Of a stretch of DNA of 64,000 nt, positions 1 through 12,486 are shown in pieces. The stretch spans positions 3,073,403 through 3,137,402 of the forward strand of contig JARUPZ010000024.1 in the NCBI GenBank assembly GCA_031213475.1. Reading direction: 5' to 3'. Origin of the DNA: Nereocystis luetkeana (Eukaryota; Sar; Phaeophyceae; Laminariales; Laminariaceae). Positions within the stretch are counted from its first letter, which is position 1. Every line of letters starts with the position of its first letter. Below the pieces are notes generated by a model that was not told the DNA's origin, searched no databases, and saw only the letters and a list, made by a program, of their open reading frames with translations. Made by a program: the position numbers and the translations under genes.

Positions 1-558
1 ATTTCAGGGATTCACCGACCACATGATGATCGCACTTTACGGCTGAGATAGAAATTTATTATGGTGTCTTCGCTGTCCGCTGTGTCTGTCAACCATCAGT
101 GTAGATCTTCTTATTTGAAGTTTCTAATGTACCGGGTTTAGCAATTTTGATGGGCTGGGAACGTTCACAGTCGTTGTTTTCGTGCCAGACACTATGTCAT
201 AGAGTAGTGGCTCGGGTCGGTCGTCCACAAAAACCAAAGGTCGCCTCGAAAAAACTAAAACGAAGCGTTTCAAACAATCCTTGCCGCAGGAACTAAACTC
301 ACTGTCGTGTGAACATGACCTGTGGGAGAACATAAATGTTTGACCACAGCACTCTACCAGGTATGCAATGGTTGTTTTGGCCGCCCCACTCCCAATCATA
401 GTTGGACTCCGCCAACCTATCCCACCGCTACCCGTTGGCTTTGAACGTTTTGTGCGAAGCAAGGTCTGACGGCCATGAATATTTTCAGATCCTTAAGTGC
501 CACCAGGTTCGGTGTTGGTTGTACAATCACCACCTGCCCGCCATTCTTATCGAGTGCC
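1..558. other. Gene-free left flank
   Basis: The longest open frames here are about 110 codons, overlap each other on opposite strands and resemble no protein I know. One TACCAGGTA nonamer lies at 355-363. I see nothing else. Confidence 0.6.
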
Positions 559-893
559 GGTCGCCCCGGTGGTTCAAGTGGTTAACCTCGAATTCTACTT
601 GTTTGAGTCCTGGGTTCGAGCCCCAGGAGGGTCGGACTTTGACTTTATTTGCAAAAATAAAAAAAGGGATTCAATTGTTGAGAGCGCCTTGCAGCGTGGG
701 TAGGCACAATTCGATGCGAGTCGACGAGGGAAGAAAATGCTGAAATCTTCTCGCGATAAAAAATGAAGGCACGTACCGTAGCGGGAAGGGGGGAGAAGAG
801 CCTGCTATGTGACCCCGGATCTGAGTTACGAGTTGGAAGGAGAGAGAGTAGAAGATGTGCGAAGATAATGAATGGGATGGAAAAAAAAAAAAC

Positions 894-920
<27 letters not shown>
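559..920 (+). mobile_element. tRNA-derived SINE, full-length copy 1
   Basis: The head (559-638) resembles a tRNA. An A-box-like TGGTTCAAGTGG lies near its start, and the T-arm CTGGG-TTCGAGC-CCCAG with its B box lies near 613-631. This is the usual internal RNA polymerase III promoter of SINEs. A unique body of about 240 bp follows and ends in a long A-rich tail (about 880-920). The same sequence recurs at 23,421-23,617, 23,996-24,352 and 26,225-26,562, so it is a family and not a tRNA gene. The acceptor stem does not pair well, which also argues against a working tRNA. No clear target duplication is visible at this copy. Confidence 0.88.
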
Positions 921-924
<4 letters not shown>

Positions 925-1037
925 GAGGTTGAGTGACAGGAGCGTCCCGTTGCTTAGTTCCTAGTGTACAACAATATCACGCCATGGTTTATCCCCGACA
1001 AAGGTGTTGAGAAGACCGACACACCAACGATCTGCAC

Positions 1038-1857
1038 TTTTTTTTTATTTTTTTTATTTTTTTTATTTTTTTTCTTTCTTGCGCTGACTCTCCGTGATTT
1101 TTATTTCATTTTTTCTCTTCCTCTTCCTCTTCTGATTGATAAGCCGTACTCAAGGAGCCGTGTGGCGTGGTTGGAAGACGAACCTGCTCTGCTCGGCTCG
1201 TATTGTCTGACGCCAAGGGGCTGGGCATAGTTGACGAACGCAGGGCGGAGACGGCAGTCTGGGTAGCAAGGTACCAGGCGGATTAGCAGGGAGAACCTGG
1301 CTATACTACTCGTACCACAAGCTGCTGCCGCCACCTAGAAGGTGCTTTGGGCTTTGGTCTGCCTGTTATTTCCCCTTTGTTATTTTTCCTTGTTACTTTC
1401 TCCTTGGTTCTTTGTCTTACTCTGTTCACAAGCAGTGGTGTCTTTTGTTATTTCTTCTTTTTTCCAGCTCGTTCTTTTTCAAGTGTAGGCCACCTCGCCT
1501 GCGGGGGGGGGGGCACGACAGATTGTTTCTCTTAGATTTTGCTTTCATTTTTCTTCTTTTTCTTTTTCGACTTGTCTACCTTGTTTTTGTTTTCTCTTTG
1601 ATTGTTTCTTTTCGTTTCACTATTTCATAGATTGCGTATGTCGTGCCTGTCGTATCTAGTATGATGACATGGCTTTGCATTGCCCACTGCAGTTCACACT
1701 GCACACGTGGCAACGTAGTATCTCTGTGGCGTAGCTTTGTGACCACAGAACTTGTATCTCTTCTAGGATGGAAGAATCGGCACGGACACTGGTTGTGCTG
1801 GATGTCGACGGGTAGAAAGAACGGTTTAATGTGAAGAACACACACACACACACACTA
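1038..1857 (+). mobile_element. LINE-A 3' UTR fragment (5'-truncated)
   Basis: This is the last 0.8 kb of the LINE-A family found again at 10.9-12.8, 20.4-23.3 and 48.1-54.4 kb. It starts in a T-rich tract, passes through the conserved block beginning TTGCGCTGACTCTCC near 1079, and ends GTGAAGAAC followed by (AC)n at about 1836-1857. It carries no ORF sequence, so the copy broke off inside the 3' untranslated region. The (AC)n tail replaces the usual poly(A). Confidence 0.85.
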
Positions 1858-4537
1858 GACATGGAGTTAGTTTGTGATGGAATGGTCCTCCAGGGAATTG
1901 GCGCGTCTGTCTCAGTCGGGTACTACAGTAGTAGGACTACATCGTAAGTCGAACGGAAGAGTTTTTTTTTGTGCTGCTACTCCTGTAGGACCTTAGGTGT
2001 ACAACCGACACTCGGCCGACGTGAGTCTACGTACTCTCGAGGCGATCCCCCAACCAGCCAGGACATGTGAACAAATTGTGGCGACGGGTGTGTCGCGAAA
2101 CCCGCACTTGCATGCATCGCAACCACTATTTTATGTGCTCCCACCTTCAGTCACACATTCCATCTACAATTATTGTTACTGACATGTCTATACTATACCC
2201 CTGCTGTTCGTGCGCTTGCGGCAAATTTAAGCCAAAGAAAAACAGACAAAAAAACAATATAGTACAGTAGAGGCGTTCTACGATAGAGGTTCCCCATATT
2301 TCTTCTGAGTCTCCTCAATTTGAGGACCTCCGTGCGTCACGCTAACACTGACTTCAGCAAAAATAAAATTGCGTCTCGATGAATAATCTCATGGCCCAAG
2401 TATACCAAAAAAGTCATTGTTCGAAGCAAGGTTGGCATTCCGACGATTTGGAGCCCCGTCATTCGGAAAACATGTCTGCAGAAATGTGCCACCTCTCTAT
2501 CGTAGAACGCGTCAGTAGATATATTTCTTAGGTTTTTCTTGTTTACATCATACCTGGTACGCATGATGTCACCGGGAGCTCCATTTACCACACCGAAACC
2601 CATAGTAGTAAACAAACATTTTTGTATGCGCAAGCCGATAAACACACCCACCCGTAGGCTATGGAAAAAGGTGTGAGTGCAGAAACTGAAGAAAATATAT
2701 ACCAGGTATTTTAAAATGGCTCTGTCTAGGTAGTTCCTCCGTTCCGTTGTGAACTCCCGTCTGCCAAGTTGTGTTAGCCCAAACGTGCCTTAACTATCGC
2801 ACTCAAGGTAGATGGCCCCACCACCCACACTTGACGATACATAGTTTGTTACCTCCTGTAGATCGTAATATATATGTTTACGTACCAAATATGTATGTAT
2901 GGGGCGTTCCTAACAGTGTCTGTAGAGCGTACCTGGTGCCGTATAATATGATGTCGTACACAAACACCTTACGGTTGGTTGACAACCAAAACGGCTAGGA
3001 CGTTTGCACCTTTGTGCGGTATTCGAGCAAAATTCGGGAATGCGTTACAGATTTTACGTATTGTCAGTATATTTTCGTAATGGATTTTGGGTGTTAAGTA
3101 TTTATATTACCTAATTTAAGTGATGATCAAACGCAGTCAGATCTTCGAATGTTTTCGTAAAACTTTGAATGGATATTTATTGGGCCCCCTGGAAGGGGCT
3201 CGTTCTGGCAAATTATTGACGTATCTGAAGCCCTGTGCTTGGTGGGGCCAGTTTCGCGGGAAACGCCAACCCTACCTAGGAAGTGGATGTATCACCCTTT
3301 ACCATGGGGGTCATTATGCTATGTGACATTGGAGATACTAGGATTGGATGCTGCATCCATGGCTGACGAAAATATGTGGCGGAATGCTTGAACCAGTTCG
3401 TACGTGTATGCAAGACACGTGTACAGGTATGATACGTACGTACGCACAGGCGCAAAACTCGCGGCCACGGTGTGAAGAATGTGAACGAGTAGACTTCTTT
3501 TTGGAGAGCACGGCGGAGAAATTGTACTGCATGCCATGTGCCTTAAGGTAACCCGAGGGTGAAGAATCGTCTGGGAATATTCCTGAGAATCTGCACAACG
3601 CCTTCTCTGTCAGGACTAAGATTCGACGATTCGATGGTGCTCGCAGGATATGGGCAGTAGTAGGCGTATAACTCCAGGCACCGTTGTACTCCTGACACTA
3701 TACTACGGGTGTCGGAGTGTTATGACGCTCCATTCAAGCCTGCTTGACAACTGAAATGTCTCTTCGAGGACAAGCGTATGTAATTTATGGCAAAATTACC
3801 CTGGGTAAGCGCTCTGCAATACAGCAGCAGTAGTAATGACACGGTTGAACAAATACACCGCGCGGATGATGAGGCATTTGCGCAAGGTTCTCTCTCAAGC
3901 ATGAAGTCCGAACATCGTGTGATCGAGACATCTCTGTTGCACTTCTCCCTTTTACTGTACGGGTCGCAAGATGTGCATGTGTTCCCCTACACACGCGTGC
4001 ATCATCTGACCAGTCCTCCAGCACCCTGCATTACTGATTGATCAGTACCGTACGAGGCATTCGCTAATAAATGTAGGAGCTAAGAGCTGCAAGCTGAGCG
4101 TTTTTCTTACAGTTAATGACTACCGTTGAGCGAGAAACGCCATTCTTAACCCTACCAGGTATATAACAGCCGTCAAGATTTTTTCCTCAACGTTGGAATC
4201 ATGACAAGCCGCGCGAGCCCTGACCCAAGTAGAAGATGTTTACCTGCTGTCGCGCACTGTGCGATACGAAGCGGGCCACGCTACTACTACTAATCATCCT
4301 CTATATGACCGGCAGATATATTCGCCAGTCTGTCTGATCGAGCACTCGCTGGCCCCTGCTACCACAAGACACCAGGGAAAGACCAGTGGCCGCTAGTAGT
4401 GCAGTATCAATCAGCTGGAGCCTCGGAGCACTGCTGGCAACAACGCGTATATTATTACTCGATCATGTGTTTGGGTGTGCGCTTTAGTATCCCGTTTGTA
4501 ATTATTGTGAAATAAAATGTACTACAGTAAGGGTCAC
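1858..4537. other. Unexplained DNA, no gene seen
   Basis: Reading frames stay below about 105 codons and none is recognisable. It holds an inverted repeat at 2,268-2,516 (listed separately), an AT-rich patch near 3,000-3,115 and TACCAGGTA nonamers at 2,700 and 4,153. Confidence 0.5.
2268..2516. repeat. Short-armed inverted repeat, possible MITE
   Basis: The arms at 2,273-2,289 and 2,493-2,510 share GCGTTCTACGATAGAG in inverted orientation, about 205 bp apart. This spacing suits a small non-autonomous DNA transposon. No second copy and no clear target duplication is visible in the window, so it could also be a chance hairpin. Confidence 0.3.
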
Positions 4538-5177
4538 ATTCTTATTTTATCGAAGAGCTTTGAATCCAAATTTTCGACCTTTTTTTCGCGCAATTTTTCA
4601 ATCTTCCGTATTTTTCTTTTTTTCCCCAAAAAACAGACAAATCGAAAAAATGGGAACGAAGCCTAAAATGAGAACCAAGCCGTATCTATCTCCAGAACCA
4701 TGTGGTGTATCAGAGAACCAAAAGAATCCTGCGAAACCCCTTGGCCAGCCCTGTGAGAGGAGCTCGTCAGAAGAACGGTCATGCTCCATCTCGTGCCTTC
4801 GGGTGGGCGCAAAAAGCGATATATGCTGGCTCTATTGTGATTCCTCTAGATGCTGGCTACCGCGGCGATGCCGAGGACTTCCAGCTTGAGCGACAGCTCA
4901 TTCGAAGGCTGCTGTACAGCCCCACAGGACTGTCAACTTTTTTTCTTGGAGTTGTACACAATTGGTTTGCTTTTAAAAAAAAACGTCCGTTCCCATTTTT
5001 TGTTTCGTTCCCATTTTTCCGTTTTGTCTGTTAAAATTGGAATGTTGACGAACTTGATATTTTTGCTTCTTCTGGAGAATTTCACGAATAGTGACAGAAC
5101 GCCTCCGTATATTTATACATATCTCCAATTACATTCATACTTTGTAAAAGTTGGAAAAAACGCTCTCCGATAAGAAT
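4538..5177. mobile_element. TIR MITE (family M1), interrupted copy
   Basis: The right end (about 5,080-5,177) reads GGAGAATTTCACGAATAG through CGCTCTCCGATAAGAAT. It matches the right end of the uninterrupted M1 element at 54,746-55,142. The left end (4,538 onward, ATTCTTATT..TCGAAGAGC) is a degraded version of the same terminal repeat. The middle matches M1 only up to about 4,632 and again from about 5,032, because another element sits inside. It has no coding capacity. Confidence 0.65.
4633..5031. mobile_element. Second TIR element (family M2) nested in M1
   Basis: The element opens with ACAGACAAATCG and closes with CGTTTTGTCTGT. About 44 bp at each end are inverted copies of one another, including ATGGGAACGAA. 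It is 399 bp, has no recognisable protein, and interrupts the M1 element at a point that is continuous in the M1 copy at 54.7-55.1 kb. A target duplication could not be fixed because the flanks are A-rich. Ends, size and lack of coding suggest a non-autonomous DNA transposon of unknown superfamily. Confidence 0.6.
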
Positions 5178-6877
5178 GAACCTAAATCGCTGTACGTGTG
5201 TTTCAATGTTCATGTGATGCATTATCCGTCTCGCCGTTTCGTTGTAGTTTGTGGCCGTGGGGTAGCATGGTATTTCTGCAAAGAAAATCAATCTGTACAC
5301 TGGGAGTGATGAATAATCGGTGGAAATAGCGTGTCATCCTGTATTTTGAAAACCACACAAACGCGCGCCTTAATCGTGGTAAGCAGCCGGTGTAGCGTGC
5401 GGTATAGGTGGTATAGGGAATTCGTTCTAGCAGTACTCAGTAGCCTGACAAGGTCGCAATCTCACCGAAATGTGTCGCGCTCAATGCCCAGTATCGTACC
5501 ACGGACGATCCTGGAGGGATCACATCCCAATCAGCAGTCAGAAACAAAGTCGAGATATATATCGAAGATCAAAGAAAAATCGGAACTTTGGGTCGAGGAG
5601 CCTCGCCCCTAAATAGAAAATCGATCATATCGTCTGTTTGATGAGCACGTCAAGGCTGGATTGGTTTTGTTTTCGTGAATGGATACATATCACCGATGGA
5701 CACATACCACGGTTGCTAGGTGTAGTATAATATTATGTTGACTGTTAGGCATGGATGGGAATTAATTCGTTTTAGACGTAGGAAAATGTCCGGTCTAATC
5801 GAGAATCCGTTGAAAAAAATCAAAAGAACAAAATTTGGGAGTAGTCTGCCACCACCCTGTATAGTTGGGTTTAGGCTACATTCACTTGTAGCACCGAACA
5901 CCTGATTTCTCGACACGGGCAACGAATTGGAACATAAAGTTCGGCAGACAATTCCAATCAATGGAGAATTATCGACTGACCAGGAACGTGCGACTCGTTC
6001 ACGCTCGCGCCTCCTTGTTTACGCTGCTGCTCTACGCTCTGCGCTTGGTTGTGCGGTGTCCTGTAGCATGTGTTGCGCAAAAAGCAAGGCTGATATTTTT
6101 TATCTATAGCTCAACGCCACAACATCGATGCCGGCGGCAGGCACTGCCTTTTCTATCATTTTTGAGAGGCGGCGTCATAGAACGGATTTTTCGTAGGCAA
6201 AGTATTTATTCCCTATTCACGGATTGGTTAGTTTCCTACAGTAAAGCTTTCCCCCCCCAGATAACGACCATGCCACATCCTTCGTGTCTTTTTTTACGTA
6301 CTATTAATTAAACGAATCCATTCCCACCCCTAACTGTCAGGGGAAAACAAAACAAAAAAATCGACCACCGCCGTCATTGATAGTGATTGTCGTCATGTAC
6401 ATTTTCCTGTATAATATTGTGAAAATCTTCAGTTCTTCGTTTTCACGATCGAACCGTTTCGAGTGGCTGGCGTCTGATGATCATTAGTTGAACTATAACT
6501 TTTCATGTAATGGTGTTGTAGCTGCATAAGATTCTCGAACGGTTATGTGTGTTCCTATAGGGTTAATGCGCTACTACATCACACTCGAAAGGCGACGGTG
6601 ACCGCCGCCCAATCCCACCATCTCCCGGCGTCGACTCTATCTCCTGACGAACGGTGATCGCGCAAGGGGACCCGAGGTGCCCACAGGTGAATACCCCTCA
6701 TCCTGTGAGGTCATATCAAGGCGCGAAGTCTTCAGCCTCATGTCGAGAACACCAGAACAGCAAAACTCGCGTACGAGTACGCAGCTGCTATTCATTTTGC
6801 GATCTTGGCGTTTTGCAGATCAGGTACAGGGGTGAAATTACGTAGTGTTGGAGCTGCTATCTCGACCGTGTCCCGGC
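5178..6877. other. Unexplained DNA, no gene seen
   Basis: Frames reach about 116 codons (5,961-6,311, plus strand) but show no recognisable domain, and the opposite strand is equally open. I see no repeats shared with the rest of the window. Confidence 0.5.
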
Positions 6878-6881
6878 GATG
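6878..6881. repeat. Target duplication GATG, left of LTR array
   Basis: GATG directly precedes TGTTACAGC of LTR1, and the same four bases directly follow the last LTR at 28,798-28,801. A 4-bp match alone is weak, but it falls exactly at both predicted ends. Confidence 0.6.
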
Positions 6882-7684
6882 TGTTACAGCTGACCTACTC
6901 TTGGGCCGCTATCGGCTAGGACTCACCTCGCTATCCAGCTGTTGTCGTTCGTTGAGAGAGTCTTAATGGGGATTTCCTCCGTACCTCGATCCTAAATCAT
7001 CTCTGGCCACGGGGTGGCCAGACGCCACGGAGTTGAGCGTTGGTATTGCTCAGCGATTGCGACGTGGGATTCACAGACATGCACGTGATGGGCAACTGAC
7101 ATGGACGTGATGGGCAAGACTCGTGCACGGTGTGTGAACGGTATGTTGTTACAGCTGCCTCCTCCTGTGTGCCGCTATCGGCTCGGTCTCACCTCGATAG
7201 CCAGCTGCTGTCGTTCGTTGAGAGAGTCCTCATTGGGATTCCCTCCGTACCTCGCTCCTAAGACGCCACGAGAGTTGAGTGTTGGTATTGCTCAGCGAAT
7301 GCGGCGTGGGATTAACTGACATGCACGTTATGGGCAACTGACATGAACGTGGTGGGGAAGACTCATGCACGGTGTGTGAACAGGATATGGTTTGACTTGT
7401 TTCTTCCGTTCTTTGGTGGGATTGACCAACCCCAGGTAGGGCCAGAGAGCACCCGTATCGACCATGACAGCCGATACGGGGTTTCCATGACCCAAACAAT
7501 GGCCTCCCCCGCCGGGGACACTCCATTGTATACCTACATCGATATGACAGCGAGCCATCCTACGGCTTTATCGCTGCCTTACACGATGCACCCTCCGTGC
7601 GTCACTGGTCAGGTCAGTCAATGTACATCACAGAATACCCTGTCGCCCACCTGGGCGACTCCTGAAGCCCGTAGCGCTGCAACA
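6882..7684 (-). repeat. LTR 1 (3' LTR if minus-strand), with internal partial duplication
   Basis: Starts TGTTACAGC and ends GCTGCAACA. A second LTR start lies at 7,147, so the first about 265 bp of the LTR are present twice in tandem. The remainder aligns with LTR2 and LTR3 through to the end. Confidence 0.72.
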
Positions 7685-7819
7685 CCCCCCCCTGCCCGAC
7701 GCATAACTATCGTCGGTGCACAGCGGGTATCCCGGCCACTACCCGGTAACAGCGTGGGCAACTCCTCCTCCATATCCCCGACGAACCGGCGGCCGCGTCC
7801 TTCCTTATCCGTTTGACGA

Positions 7820-8664
7820 TTAACGAGCTTCGGCCACGTACGGACATCCCCGATGCTCGTGACGCGGCCCCTTCGCCTTACGCTTCTCCTTCTGACGGTT
7901 CGCTGCTGCTGTTTCGGCTTCTGCGGCGGCTGCAGTTGCTGCTGCTGCTGATGACACAGTTGCTGCGCCTAATGCTGTTCCACCTCTTCTTCCTTCTCCT
8001 GCTGGGCCGGCTGTTTGCGCTCCCTCCGCGGCGGCGGAGGTGGTGGACCTGATTACCCCCCCGTCCTGCGGGTTCCCGTTGCCGTGCTCGGTTGCTGCTA
8101 CTACGGTTGCGCTCCTGCGTGGCACTCCTGCTACGGTGGTGGTGGCTGCTACGGCGGTCACGACTGCGACTGCGGCTCCGTGGATCTAACTTGAAAATGG
8201 TACGATGCTTTAGCATTCTTTGCCGCTTATGTAACGGGGTACACACAAACCTACCCGACCCCTGATCCGGCGTCCTCTCATAGACGCTTGATAGCTCAGA
8301 CCGGGCTGCTCGACGGAAGTGATTCGCTACCCCCCGGTCCAATGCTCGTGCGCCCGATTCGTGTGGATGCCTTCCCTTCCGCGTTTGCTGGCCGCCTCCT
8401 TGATCCAGACCCTGTTATCCTCCCAGCGTCTGCTCACCCGAGGAACTCCTCTGAGTTGCCGCGTCGTCCCGCGCTCTTCTGGGGCTCTTTTCCCCCTCCT
8501 ATCTCTTGAGTATCCCTCTCAGCCTCCAGAACATCTGCTGCCTCTCCGCCACGAAATTGGACGAATTCGACCCTCATGTGGTTTGTCCGCTCATGGAAGA
8601 TCTTGAGGTTGGCTGCCAATACCCCAAGACCAGCTGTGCAATCGAGGATTTCGTCGAAACTCAT
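7820..8664 (-). pseudogene. Fossil reading-frame region of the LTR element, copy 1
   Basis: This GC-rich stretch is matched by 16,955-17,810 in the other internal region, where the same minus-strand frames can be recognised. One frame is rich in Arg/Ser, another in Ala. On the minus strand the segment beginning MSFDEILDC (8,664 leftward) is preserved in both copies. The plus strand is also partly open, so which strand was coding is not settled. It may be a remnant of a structural (gag-type) gene, but I recognise no domain. It is broken. Confidence 0.4.
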
Positions 8665-8744
8665 CTTTGCCAGCTTTGTGTGAAACTTCGCTCAGGAACG
8701 TTTGGTGCACCCCTGCTGTGGTCGTTTGAAGATACTGACGTTTG

Positions 8745-9395
8745 CCTCCAAGAAAGTAAGTCGTTTGAAGGTGCAGACGTTCACGCCACCCCCTCAAGTA
8801 CTGACGGGACTCCGAGCAAGCAAGTCGTTTGAAGACACTGACATTCACGCCACGTTTGAAGGTACTGACATGACTCCGAGTAAGTAAGTCGTTTGAGGGC
8901 ACTGACGTTCACGCCACCTTCACTGACGTGCCTCCGAGTAAGTAAGTCGTTTGAAGGCACTGACGTGACTCCGAGCAAGTAAGTCGTTTGAAGGCACTGA
9001 CGTTCACGCCACGTTTGAAGGTACTGACGTGACTCCAAGGAAGGAAGTCGTTTGAAGGTTCAGACGTTCACGCCTCCCCCTCAGGTACTGACGTGACTCC
9101 GAGTAAGCAGATAGTTTGAGGGCCCTGACATTCACGCCACGTTAGAAGGTACTCACGTGACTCCGAGTAAGTAAGTCGTCGGAAGACAATGACGTTCACG
9201 CCACGTTTGAAGGTACTGACATGACTCCGAGTAAGTAAGTCGTTTGAGGGCACTGACGTTCACGCCACCTTCACTGACGTGCCTCCGAGTAAGTAAGTCG
9301 TTTGAAGGCACTGGCGTTCACGCCACGTTTGAGGGTACTGACGTGACTCCGAGTAAGTACGTCGTTTGAAGGTACTGACGTTCACGCCACCTTCA
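8745..9395. repeat. 64-bp minisatellite, about 11 units
   Basis: A 64-bp unit built from two related half-units recurs about 11 times. Each half carries GTTTGAAGGNACTGACG, one continuing TTCACGCCAC and the other TGACTCCGAGTAAGTAAG. The homologous place in internal region 2 (17,880-18,265) has about 6 units, so the array changed length after the two internal parts separated. The period is not a multiple of three. Confidence 0.85.
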
Positions 9396-11811
9396 CGCCA
9401 CCCCCCCCAGCCCGAACAGTGTCCACTGGTGGGACCCTTTCGTGCTGAAACTAATTCATGAGTCCTCAAACGTCATACATCCACCACCACTTCCAGATCG
9501 TACCCCTTGTATAACGGTTTGCGTGAAAGTAGTTGTAGAAAGGTGGTGACAAACACCCCCCCAGCACGGAAACTACCCACTGTCTATTGGCATCCCAATC
9601 CCACCTTTCGGTTCGTGTCTCCAACACTGGGCCACTAATTTTGGAGAGTCACATAGGAAGGTATCCTGCTCGGTTACACCATGCCTGCAGCATGTTTTCC
9701 AGCATTAGTCATGCATTCTAGAATTCCAATAACCGTTCTTCTCCGATCAGGCGGATCACCCGATACGTGGGGACGGACGACACAACAGCTGCGTAGTACG
9801 CTCAACCACTCCACGATTGCGTTCGCAAATGAAGGGAACCTTTAGTTTGGGCATTGGGCATATGTGGCCTCGCCTTTATAGAAGTAAGTGCCTTCCCAAT
9901 GCGGGGACGAAGAACCTTGAAATTAAGGTCAACTTAAGTACATGTACAGCAGTGCAGTACTCAAACGGTGGAGATGCCCAATCGTCATTGGGAACCATGT
10001 CAGATACTTGAACAAAGTCAAGCTCGGTTGATTCTCCGGCTACTGCGTCAGCGACTAAGACGGCGCATGAGTATGCGCGCTGGGGAGGGGCTTTGCTTTC
10101 CAATCGGAAACTACCAGGTTTTCTCTCCTCAGTTTGATTCGCATTGTGTATCTCGTATCCACCGCTACGGTGCATGTATTTGGTCTGGAAGAGCAGTCAC
10201 CCTTGCTACAGGCAAAGCGCTCCGGATAGAGGCCAGCGCCCCGAGGTCCTTTCGGCACGAATGTGAAAAAAACGCCTGTTTTCACGGTTTTCCAATACTC
10301 GTGCATGATACTATTAAGTAACTGTTCACGCATCCCCCAGTATTCGGGCGCTGTGATCACGGGATTGCAACTATTTATGTGTGTGACCCCCGATTATGTG
10401 ATACAAACTGCTGTGTTGACATCCTGGTAGTCGATAATCTAGTGCCGGGTGGTTTGTAACTACCAGCACTAATATGCCCGGTGTCACTAGGTTGATAGGT
10501 TTTATTTATTCGTTGGTTTCGCATTGCTATCTCTCTCTGCTCTTGGACGGAATGTGTGCGTTGTGCCTGCCGTATCCAGTGTGATGGTGTACCAGCTCGG
10601 TATGTATGCTGAATGAAGATGATATACATACTTTACAGCGGTCGGGATGAATAAGGTAATGCGGCCGTATGTTTTCGACTCGTACTCTGCACGTATTGTG
10701 TATGTGTTCTTCACCTTAAACCATTATTTCTACCCGTCGACATCCAGCACAACCAGTGTCCGTGCCCCTTATTTGATCCTAGAGAGAGATTTTTCCTGTG
10801 GTCACAAACTACACCACAGTCATCACAATATACGTGGATTTCTCGAAAGCTCCATGTTTGCCAGCCGTCAATGCACGTTGTTGTCCAGGGGTTTATCGTT
10901 CTAAAGGGTGGTTATGTGTGTGTGTGTGTGTGTGTTCTTCACATTAAACCGTTCTTTCTATCCGTCGACCTCCAGCACAACCAGTGTCCGTGCCGATTCT
11001 TCAATCCTAGAAGAGATACAAGTTCTGTGGTCACAAAGCTACGCCACAGAGATACTACGTTGCCACGTGTGCAGTGTGTACTGCAGTGGGCAATTCAAAT
11101 CCATGTCATCATACTAGATACGACAGGCACGACATACGCAATCTATGAAATAGTGAAACGAAAAGAAACAATCAAAGAGAAAACAAAAACAAGGTAGACA
11201 AATCGAAAGAGAAAAAGAAGAAAAATGAAAGCAAAATCTAAGAGAAACAATCTGTCGTGCCCCCCCCCCGCAGGCGAGGTGGCCAACACTTGAAAAAGAA
11301 CGAGCTGGAGAAAAGAAAGAAAGAAAAAACAAAAACTAAGAAAAAAACACCACTCCTTGTAAACAGAGTAAGACAAAGAACCAAGGAAAAAAGTAACAAG
11401 GAAAATAACAAAGGGGGAATAACAGGCAGACCAAAGCCCAAAGCACCTTCCAGGTGACGGCAGCAGCTTGTGGTACGAGTAGTATAGCCAGGTTCTCCTT
11501 GCTAATCCGCCTGGTACCTTGCTACCCAGACTGCCGTTTCCGCCCTGCGTTCGTCAACTATGCCAGCCCCTTGGCGTCAGACAATACGAAACGAGCAGAG
11601 CAGGTTCGTCTTCCAACCACGCCACACGGCTCCTTCAGTACGGCATATTTATCAGAAAGGAAGAGGAAGAGGAAAAAATAACATGAAAATCACGGAGAGT
11701 CAGCGCAAGAAAGAAAAAACAAAAAAAAACAAGAAGAGAAGACAAGGGAAGACCACGTTCGAACCAGCTGCACCGGTTGGTAGTACTAGTAGTATGTTCA
11801 TGTTCTACTTT

Positions 11812-12360
11812 CTAGTCGACTTGGTGCCTTGCTACCCTGTCTGCCATCTCCTTCCTACTTTCGTCTACCGCCGTTTCCCTTCTACCCCTCCTGTTCCCCC
11901 CCCTCTCGGCATTCCCTCGGTCGGGCTTTCTGCCACTTCTCCTGTTGCCCCCTCCACCCCTTTTATCTTGGGCACCATCCACGGCGGATGCACGGCGCTG
12001 CCTACTCATCTCAGCCTCAGCCTCGTGCCACCTCACCATGAACCGTTCACCTGCTTCATAGATCCCCCGGTACCACTTCCCCGCTGTTTTGGCTCCAGTG
12101 GACCACAACGCGGTCTCAACTCCAAACACCAAGGGGGCAACTTCCGTCGACCCTTCGGTGGCTCGGAACTCCCCAAGGTCTTCGACTATGCATCTATGCC
12201 AAGTCTTGCACTGTCCGCCTGGTCTCGGGTTCTCCCCACCAGTTATCGTCCCGAACATTACCCGACTGGGTAATCGCTCCTTGCTTTGCCGTGCCTCGCC
12301 CCCCGCAAAGAAGAGCCGCCGTTTACGAATGGCCGTTTCGATGCTCTCGCAACGTGTCAT
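11812..12360 (-). pseudogene. LINE-A ORF2 C-terminal domain, copy 1
   Basis: An open segment of about 182 codons encodes the region that follows the reverse transcriptase in LINE ORF2. It has a basic-aromatic start (RKRRLFFAGG) and the run ERLPSRVMFG, also seen in LINE-B as ERLPKRVMFG. It is followed by a low-complexity Gly/Arg-rich tail. Unlike copies 2 and 4, this copy has GAAGGCCCTCAAG just upstream (about 12,361-12,375), which keeps the frame open toward the reverse transcriptase. This is probably the ancestral state. The upstream frame ends in a TAG at 12,487-12,489. Confidence 0.75.
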
Positions 12361-12486
12361 CTTGAGGGCCTTCGCGTACGAGAGGGTGGCATGGTCAGTA
12401 TGAAGTCGGCGCTGGAAGCCAATGACTCGCAGCAGGACTTGGTGGTGAGCCGTTCGAAGCTTGGCAAAGTGTTCCGCTCTGAGGGT

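Noticed and set aside
559-638. Functional tRNA gene
   Set aside because: The T arm and boxes are good, but the acceptor stem fails and the sequence continues into a body shared by three other loci, so it is a SINE head.
8506-8832. Plus-strand frame with Cys pairs suggesting a zinc finger, conserved at 17,652-17,942
   Set aside because: The minus strand is open over the same bases, the Cys spacing fits no known finger, and the frame runs into the minisatellite.
8745-9395. CRISPR-like regular repeats
   Set aside because: The units are contiguous, dimeric and lack unique spacers, and the context is eukaryotic; it is a minisatellite.
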